From assembly GCA_963976795.1 (NCBI GenBank), contig CAXBLT010000009.1, forward strand, positions 45,744-109,743: a DNA stretch of 64,000 bases. The letters run 5' to 3'. Positions 59,480-64,000 of the stretch are shown piece by piece. Origin of the DNA: UBA7359 sp963976795 (GTDB lineage Bacteria > Pseudomonadota > Gammaproteobacteria > Eutrophobiales > Eutrophobiaceae). Below the pieces are notes generated by a model. That model searched no databases. It was not told where the DNA came from and worked only from the letters and a program-made list of their open reading frames with translations. Both the position numbers and the translations under genes were made by a program. Each line of letters starts with the position of its first letter. Positions within the stretch are counted from its first letter, which is position 1.

Positions 59480-60667
59480 ATGATTGGTGACAACAAAACA
59501 GAAAAAATAAGGATTGAAACACATAGATCCGGGGTTTTTACTTTTCAGGTAGGTGTTGATCTGGATGCCTTGAACATGATTGAGCAAAGAGTTCATGACG
59601 CACAATTAAGATTTAAAAGTGTGCCTAGTCTCCCTAACATGGTTAACGCATTTCATGAGGAAGTATTGGCGAGCAGTATTCATGGCACAAATACTATTGA
59701 GGGAGGGACATTAACATTAGAAGAAACCAAAGCTGTCTTAAAAAGTTCTGTTGAAACAAAAATAGAAAAAGAGATTCGAGTTAAAAATATCAGCGCTGCT
59801 TATGACAAGGCCATTGAAAACGCTGAAGTATTTGTTGGAATAAAGGAAATCCCAGTAATCGAAGAATCTATGATCAAGGAGTTACACTTTTTAGTTACCA
59901 ATAAATTGACTGATGAGCCTAGAAATATTCCTGGAGAATATAGAAAAAATAAAAAAGGTGAAATTACTAAAATAGGATCTCAGCAACATGGAGGAGTATA
60001 TGTTCCCCCTAAGTGTTATGACGACATAAAAATGCTTATTGATGGGTTTCTTGAATGGATTAACTCGGAAGAAGTTAAAGACCTGCCTCCTATAGTAAGG
60101 GCACCGTTGGCGCATTATTATTTCGAACGAATACATCCATTTTGGGATGGGAATGGAAGAGTAGGCCGTGTTCTTGAAGCATATATATTGAGAGGTTCGG
60201 GTTTTAAATATGCACCTTTTGCGATGGCTAAGTATTATTTGGAAAACATAGATGAGTACTTTAAAAAGTTTAATGAAGTAAGAAGTGCAGAAGAAAATAA
60301 TGAAAAATACCCTAACACTATATTTATAAACTTCTTTCTAACGGGTTTGTTGCAAGTAATCAATCAACTTCACGATAGGATGAATTACTTGCTAGCTTAT
60401 ATCTTATATGAAAATAAAGTTAATACATATTTGCAGCAAAAAGATATAAATATTAGGCAGTTTACTATAATTAATAATCTGCTCCCCCAAGGTATACAAC
60501 ATAAATTGAAAGATGTTCAATCTAAGCCATGGTTCAAAGGGTTGTACGAGGGGTTGACTTCTAGAACCGAATATAGAGACATCAAAAAACTTACTCAGCT
60601 TGGATTAATTGAAGTATCACAAGACAAGATTATAACGGTATTAGTAGTAGAGAATGCTTGGGATTGA
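59480..60667 (+). CDS. Fic family protein (probable AMP-transferase)
   Basis: A 395-residue Fic-domain protein. The active-site motif HPFWDGNGRVGR is complete (219-230), so transfer of AMP or another phosphate group to a target hydroxyl is expected. An inhibitory motif of the (S/T)xxxE(G/N) type, TNTIEG (70-75), precedes it, which would make it an autoinhibited class II Fic. DUF4172-like N-terminal features are not clear. The C-terminal ~90 residues look like a winged helix (RTEYRDIKKLTQLGLIEVSQDKIITV). The gene is distinctly more A+T-rich than its neighbours, suggesting acquisition by transfer. No antitoxin-like partner is adjacent. Confidence 0.9.
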   Translation: MIGDNKTEKIRIETHRSGVFTFQVGVDLDALNMIEQRVHDAQLRFKSVPSLPNMVNAFHEEVLASSIHGTNTIEGGTLTLEETKAVLKSSVETKIEKEIRVKNISAAYDKAIENAEVFVGIKEIPVIEESMIKELHFLVTNKLTDEPRNIPGEYRKNKKGEITKIGSQQHGGVYVPPKCYDDIKMLIDGFLEWINSEEVKDLPPIVRAPLAHYYFERIHPFWDGNGRVGRVLEAYILRGSGFKYAPFAMAKYYLENIDEYFKKFNEVRSAEENNEKYPNTIFINFFLTGLLQVINQLHDRMNYLLAYILYENKVNTYLQQKDINIRQFTIINNLLPQGIQHKLKDVQSKPWFKGLYEGLTSRTEYRDIKKLTQLGLIEVSQDKIITVLVVENAWD

Positions 60668-60739
60668 AAAAGAAATAAGGACCAATAGGGGGCAGCCCAC
60701 GGTTTTTGTAATCGAGCTTGTCTCAGTGGAAAGCGCTAT

Positions 60740-61627
60740 CTAGAGACCACGTTGCCATTCCTGGCGTAAGGGGACTGAGCCCGGTTTTGAGATTGCAGAA
60801 CGTACGGTCTGTAATAATTTTTCACGATCCTTATTGAGCGTACCTCTTAAGATAAGATAGTTTGATGCATGGTCGCTGCGGAATATCGTTTTTTCCAGTT
60901 GTAAGGTTGAGAGCAGTATTTCCATTTCCTGTGCCAATTCTATTTGAGTCAGTGGCGTAAAATCACCACCAAAATTATCTTGAAATCTTTCTACACCCAA
61001 TGGAAAAGAAACGACTAATGTTGAGATGTATTCTGGTTGAGTATCGTTCATCAGTCGTGCTGAATTGATGGCGTGTTGCTCGCTATATTTATTTCCTCCA
61101 AGGCCGTTGAGAATCATCACTGATCGACTTATTCCTGCTTGTTGTGTTTTTTGCAGGGCGCTTAACGAAGACTGGTAGGTTTCACCTTTGATTATTTTTT
61201 CAAGTATTTCATCATCACCAGATTCACAACCGATATAAACCAGCCCCAAGCCCATTGAACGTAATTCGCGTAACTCTTCTACTGTTTTATTCTTGATATT
61301 TCTCGGTAGACAATAAGATGAAACTCGCTGTACATCTGGTAAATATTGATTAATCGCGCGCATGATATCTTTCAGGCGTCGAAAGGATAAGGTCATGACG
61401 TCGCCATCGGCCAGAAAAACTCTTCTTATCGATGGATCTGAGTTTGCAATATTGCTCAATTCAGCTTCGATCTGTTCTTGTGGTTTTAGGTGAAATTTCT
61501 TCTGCGGCGCTGTGTACATATCGCAAAAAGTACACTTGTTCCAGGAACATCCATTGGTTACCTGAAGGATTAGCGAATTGGCTTCGCTTGGTGGTCTATA
61601 GAGTGGTTCAATATAGTTGGGAAACAT
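60740..61627 (-). CDS. Radical SAM protein
   Basis: A 295-residue radical SAM enzyme. The [4Fe-4S] cluster motif is CSWNKCTFCDMY (C-x4-C-x2-C), the spacing seen in a subgroup with NxCTFC. It is followed by VFLADGDVMTLSFRRLKDIM and LGLVYIGCESGDDEILEKI, both typical of the B12-independent Elp3/MiaB-like core. No extra cluster or TRAM domain is present. The substrate is unknown. It is flanked upstream by a bidirectional hairpin and stands as a single gene. Confidence 0.88.
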   Translation of the reverse strand: MFPNYIEPLYRPPSEANSLILQVTNGCSWNKCTFCDMYTAPQKKFHLKPQEQIEAELSNIANSDPSIRRVFLADGDVMTLSFRRLKDIMRAINQYLPDVQRVSSYCLPRNIKNKTVEELRELRSMGLGLVYIGCESGDDEILEKIIKGETYQSSLSALQKTQQAGISRSVMILNGLGGNKYSEQHAINSARLMNDTQPEYISTLVVSFPLGVERFQDNFGGDFTPLTQIELAQEMEILLSTLQLEKTIFRSDHASNYLILRGTLNKDREKLLQTVRSAISKPGSVPLRQEWQRGL

Positions 61628-61691
61628 TTGTTCGTTCCACGAATTAAAGGGGACAGATTTATTTAAATATTATATAGCTATAATTTAAGGG

Positions 61692-61720
61692 AAAAAAGTG
61701 TGATCTGCTCCCACTTTTTT
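61692..61720. terminator. Hairpin terminator between the lipoprotein and radical SAM genes
   Basis: AAAAAAGTG and CACTTTTTT form a 9-bp stem around an 11-base loop. Read on the minus strand it is followed by T-rich sequence and would end the lipoprotein transcript, whose stop is 36 bases upstream. Confidence 0.6.
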
Positions 61721-61755
61721 TAAACATAAAAGTGGATGCTACCCTTTAATTTCAA

Positions 61756-62415
61756 TTAACAGTTGTTAATACTCGGAGTCTCTATTTTTCGATTACGCCC
61801 ATTTTCACCAGGGAAATCCGTAAACATTGCTTCTAGCATTTCATCAAAAACTTCTACAATAACGGAGCAAGTGCCTGTGCTTTTTGCACGACCTTCGTAG
61901 ACTTTATTAGGCGAGTCTTCTTTCATGCTATCAGATTCAACTATATCTAATGCTATGGCGCTAGTGTATTCAGTCTGGCTACTGGTAGCGGTTCCGACAA
62001 CACCATAAGTCGTCATGGTGTAGCTTGTAGCTGTATAATTAACGTTTCCAGCTGTTCCGGTTGTTGTGGTTGTGCCGCCACCAGTGTGTCCATAAATAGG
62101 GGTAGAAACTATAGCGGTTTCTCCATTGTCTATTCCGTAGGCAACTAATGCTATAAAACGAGCGTTGTTTGGATCTTGTTCGATGATATATCCATTGTCA
62201 GCAAACTTGGCTTCAAATTTCTTTTTATATGCGGCCCACTCTAAAGAGTTATTGACGCTAACATCGGATGCGACAACTGCGATAGTACCACTGGGGCTGT
62301 ATTGGTCTGTATAGAATACGGTAATATTTGTCCGTACTACGGGGGCGATAGTATTACAGCCATATAATATCGTGATAAATGATAACGCTATTAATCTGCA
62401 AATAGTGGACTTCAA
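61756..62415 (-). CDS. Lipoprotein, DUF4136-like, TTG start
   Basis: The TTG at 62415 lies behind AAGGAGGGT and gives a clean lipoprotein signal peptide (KSTICRLIALSFITILYGC, Cys20 of the mature start). A reading from the more distant TTG at 62433 would place the Shine-Dalgarno inside the gene. The soluble part has VFYTDQYSPSGTIAVVASD and FEAKFADNGYIIEQDPNNARFIALVAYGIDNG. A low-complexity Gly/Thr stretch follows (GHTGGGTTTTTGTAGN), then Tyr/Thr-rich strands. This resembles DUF4136-type lipoproteins of unknown role. Expected location is an envelope membrane, facing the periplasm. Confidence 0.72.
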   Translation of the reverse strand: MKSTICRLIALSFITILYGCNTIAPVVRTNITVFYTDQYSPSGTIAVVASDVSVNNSLEWAAYKKKFEAKFADNGYIIEQDPNNARFIALVAYGIDNGETAIVSTPIYGHTGGGTTTTTGTAGNVNYTATSYTMTTYGVVGTATSSQTEYTSAIALDIVESDSMKEDSPNKVYEGRAKSTGTCSVIVEVFDEMLEAMFTDFPGENGRNRKIETPSINNC

Positions 62416-62553
62416 TTGACCCTCCTTTTCCAAGCGTTTTCAAATGTAAAAACATATTATTTCATAAAAATAAAATACGCTATTACAAGAATATATTTTT
62501 TTATGAAGATTTAAAGGGTAACGTCCCCTTTTCCCATAAGATATACTTTTCAT

Positions 62554-63939
62554 ATGACAGACATATTTACCGATTTTCATTTACTTCGACTCAAAAGCGA
62601 ACATTTGCGTGCAAAAGGGATGTTGATCGTTTTAGCTGTCGTCTCTCTGATTGGTTTTTATACTTTTTTCTTTGCGCCTGAATCAAAAATTGGCCTTGGG
62701 CGTTCGATACTTTATACCGTTTTTATATTCGCCTGTTTTGAGGCGATCTTTTTGTTTGTTGTTCGTAATGCGATAAAAAAGAAAAAACGGATCATGAGTT
62801 TCTTGAGGTATTTTGAGTCTGTAGTGGAAGGTCTATTGCCGGTTGTCGCGATGGTGATAATTATGGATGTCGCCGACAATCCATTTACTATTTTAATATC
62901 TCCTGTATATGTTTTTATATTAATCATTATTTCTGCATCGGCATTACGTCTGACACCAGGCCTGACATTAATCACAGGACTGCTTAGTTCAGTATGTTAT
63001 TTGGCATTGACGATAAGAGTGTTATATTTTGGTGACTTTCAGGAATTGAACCCGCATCCGAATACCTTGTATCTCTTTATGTCGTTGATGTTATTCATCG
63101 CGGCAATTGTTATGTACTTTATTACGCTTGAGTTACGTTCTTATGTCGATCTCGCAGTAGAAGACATGGCGTTGCAGGATGAATTGAATCTGGCGAGCGA
63201 AGTCCAGAAAAACTTGTTGCCTTCACCCTTGCCGAAATTACAGGGTTATGATGTTGCTGCCTTTAGCACGCCTGCCAGACATGCGGGGGGTGATTATTAT
63301 GATTTAGTAACACCAGATCCTGGTCAAACGATTTTTATGCTGGCTGATGTCTCAGGGCATGGTATTGGCCCGGCACTGTTGACGGTATCGAGTCGCGCTT
63401 ATTTCCGGGCAATGTTGGGAGAACATCAAAATATTTCTGAAATCATCCAACGTGTGAATCAGTTGCTATCAAATGATTTGCCTTCTGGACAATTTGTTAC
63501 GTTGACGGCACTGGTCTTATGTATGAATACACATACGGCAAAATATTTTTCTGCTGGACATGGCCCAACCCTGGTTATTCGTAAACAGACAGGCACGGTC
63601 GAAAACCTGGAAGCGCAATCGATTCCTTTGGGTATTGATACCCCTTTAAACATGGAGCCACCAATTGAATTCGCGCTTGCGCCGGATGATATCGTCGCAA
63701 TGTTTTCTGATGGTTGTTACGAAGGAAAAAATGATGAAGATGAAGCTTTTGGACTGACAAGAGTGATCGCTTTGTTAAAAGAAAATCAGGATAAATCGGT
63801 TGAAGAAATTATAAATATTTTACAGGAGTCGATAACGACTTTCACCGGACGCAAATCTCAAGTCGATGACATGACGATGCTGTTAGTAAAACGATTGCCT
63901 GAAGAAAATCAAGGGGACAGAGTACTTGAGACAAATTAA
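62554..63939 (+). CDS. Membrane-bound SpoIIE-type PP2C phosphatase
   Basis: A 461-residue signalling phosphatase. About six transmembrane helices occupy residues 1-205 (for example GMLIVLAVVSLIGFYTFFFA, SILYTVFIFACFEAIFLFVV, LLPVVAMVIIMDVA). A cytoplasmic SpoIIE/RsbU-type PP2C domain follows: LNLASEVQKNLLPSPLPKLQGYDVAAFSTPARHAGGDYYDLV, FMLADVSGHGIGPALLTVSSRAYFRA, LPSGQFVTLTALVL, DDIVAMFSDGCYEGKN and SQVDDMTMLLVKR. The metal-binding aspartates (GGDYYD, ADVSGHG, DD) are intact. Such enzymes dephosphorylate anti-anti-sigma (STAS) proteins; none is encoded nearby in the window. Confidence 0.92.
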   Translation: MTDIFTDFHLLRLKSEHLRAKGMLIVLAVVSLIGFYTFFFAPESKIGLGRSILYTVFIFACFEAIFLFVVRNAIKKKKRIMSFLRYFESVVEGLLPVVAMVIIMDVADNPFTILISPVYVFILIIISASALRLTPGLTLITGLLSSVCYLALTIRVLYFGDFQELNPHPNTLYLFMSLMLFIAAIVMYFITLELRSYVDLAVEDMALQDELNLASEVQKNLLPSPLPKLQGYDVAAFSTPARHAGGDYYDLVTPDPGQTIFMLADVSGHGIGPALLTVSSRAYFRAMLGEHQNISEIIQRVNQLLSNDLPSGQFVTLTALVLCMNTHTAKYFSAGHGPTLVIRKQTGTVENLEAQSIPLGIDTPLNMEPPIEFALAPDDIVAMFSDGCYEGKNDEDEAFGLTRVIALLKENQDKSVEEIINILQESITTFTGRKSQVDDMTMLLVKRLPEENQGDRVLETN

Positions 63940-63986
63940 AGGAGCCAGAGCTCTTAATAATCTGAGGGTTATATAGAGATATAAAC

Positions 63987-64000
63987 ATGAGTAGACTATT
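63987..64000 (+). CDS. Start of a further gene, cut by the window edge
   Basis: ATG at 63987 opens MSRL before the window ends, 48 bases after the phosphatase stop. GAGGGT lies farther upstream than usual (63964-63969). It cannot be identified and may not be real. Confidence 0.25.

Larger units (their letters stand above)
61647..63921. repeat. Short repeated motif AAGGGGACAGA
   Basis: AAGGGGACAGA occurs at 61647-61657 (followed by TTTATTT) and at 63911-63921 (inside the last codons of the phosphatase gene). AAAAGGGGAC lies on the minus strand at 62523-62532. AATTAAAGG adjoins or lies near both plus copies. Motifs of this kind recur in many gammaproteobacterial intergenic regions. These copies bracket the lipoprotein and phosphatase genes. 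No transposase is present. Confidence 0.4.

Noticed and set aside
1..64000. CRISPR arrays, prophage blocks or insertion sequences
   Set aside because: No regularly spaced repeats, phage structural genes or transposases were seen anywhere in the window.

Overview
The window is a piece of a gammaproteobacterial chromosome of moderate to low G+C (roughly low-40s percent by eye). The lineage call rests on the housekeeping set: srkA, mltF, ssrA-smpB, ratA-ratB, bamE, fur, recN, nadK, hrcA-grpE-dnaK-dnaJ, dapB and the icd-aceK pair, all close to gammaproteobacterial relatives in length and motifs. There is no CRISPR array, no insertion sequence, no rRNA and no ordinary tRNA. The only stable RNA gene seen is tmRNA.

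Layout. 1-11943: a stress kinase (srkA), a Sel1-repeat protein, a lytic transglycosylase (mltF), a periplasmic endonuclease I-like protein, a histidine N-methyltransferase (egtD-like) and a translationally overlapping AddB/AddA-type helicase-nuclease pair. 11961-15938: a chromosomal integron. Its integrase keeps the N-terminal domain and the last residues but has lost the whole catalytic part. It is followed by an attI region holding a tiny leader ORF, four cassettes with paired attC sites (unknown 412-aa protein, glyoxalase/bleomycin-resistance fold, DUF1801, unknown helical protein) and a broken fifth cassette. 15939-17372: probably decayed array (methyltransferase, ABM-fold protein). 17373-26891: mixed accessory genes, including two adjacent proteins that share an unrecognised cytoplasmic module in front of an export-like hydrophobic segment, regulators, a DUF481 outer-membrane protein and Fe-superoxide dismutase.

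26963-45305: the housekeeping core. It holds tmRNA/SmpB, an HDOD protein beside a Ser/Thr kinase-HDOD-GAF fusion, a sodium symporter, ratAB, bamE, fur, nadK-recN, a heat-shock operon preceded by a CIRCE operator, a TetR/GST divergent pair and dapB. 45369-49072: a membrane protein, then icd with its kinase/phosphatase aceK.

49206-59118 is the metabolic centre. A SAM-II-type riboswitch with a readable terminator/antiterminator precedes metZ. Six genes in one direction follow: serine-glyoxylate aminotransferase, malyl-CoA lyase, malate thiokinase beta and alpha, hydroxypyruvate reductase and PEP carboxylase. Together these make the assimilatory core of the serine cycle: glyoxylate is aminated to glycine at the expense of serine, hydroxypyruvate is reduced to glycerate, PEP is carboxylated to oxaloacetate, and malate is activated and cleaved to glyoxylate plus acetyl-CoA. 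This suggests C1 (methylotrophic) or C2 metabolism. The neighbouring icd-aceK pair implies control of an isocitrate-lyase branch that could regenerate glyoxylate, but that enzyme is not in the window.

59480-64000: a Fic protein, a radical SAM protein, a lipoprotein, a membrane-bound SpoIIE/PP2C phosphatase and the first codons of one more gene. Several genes (fur, icd, the lipoprotein at 61756) appear to start at TTG behind strong Shine-Dalgarno sequences.
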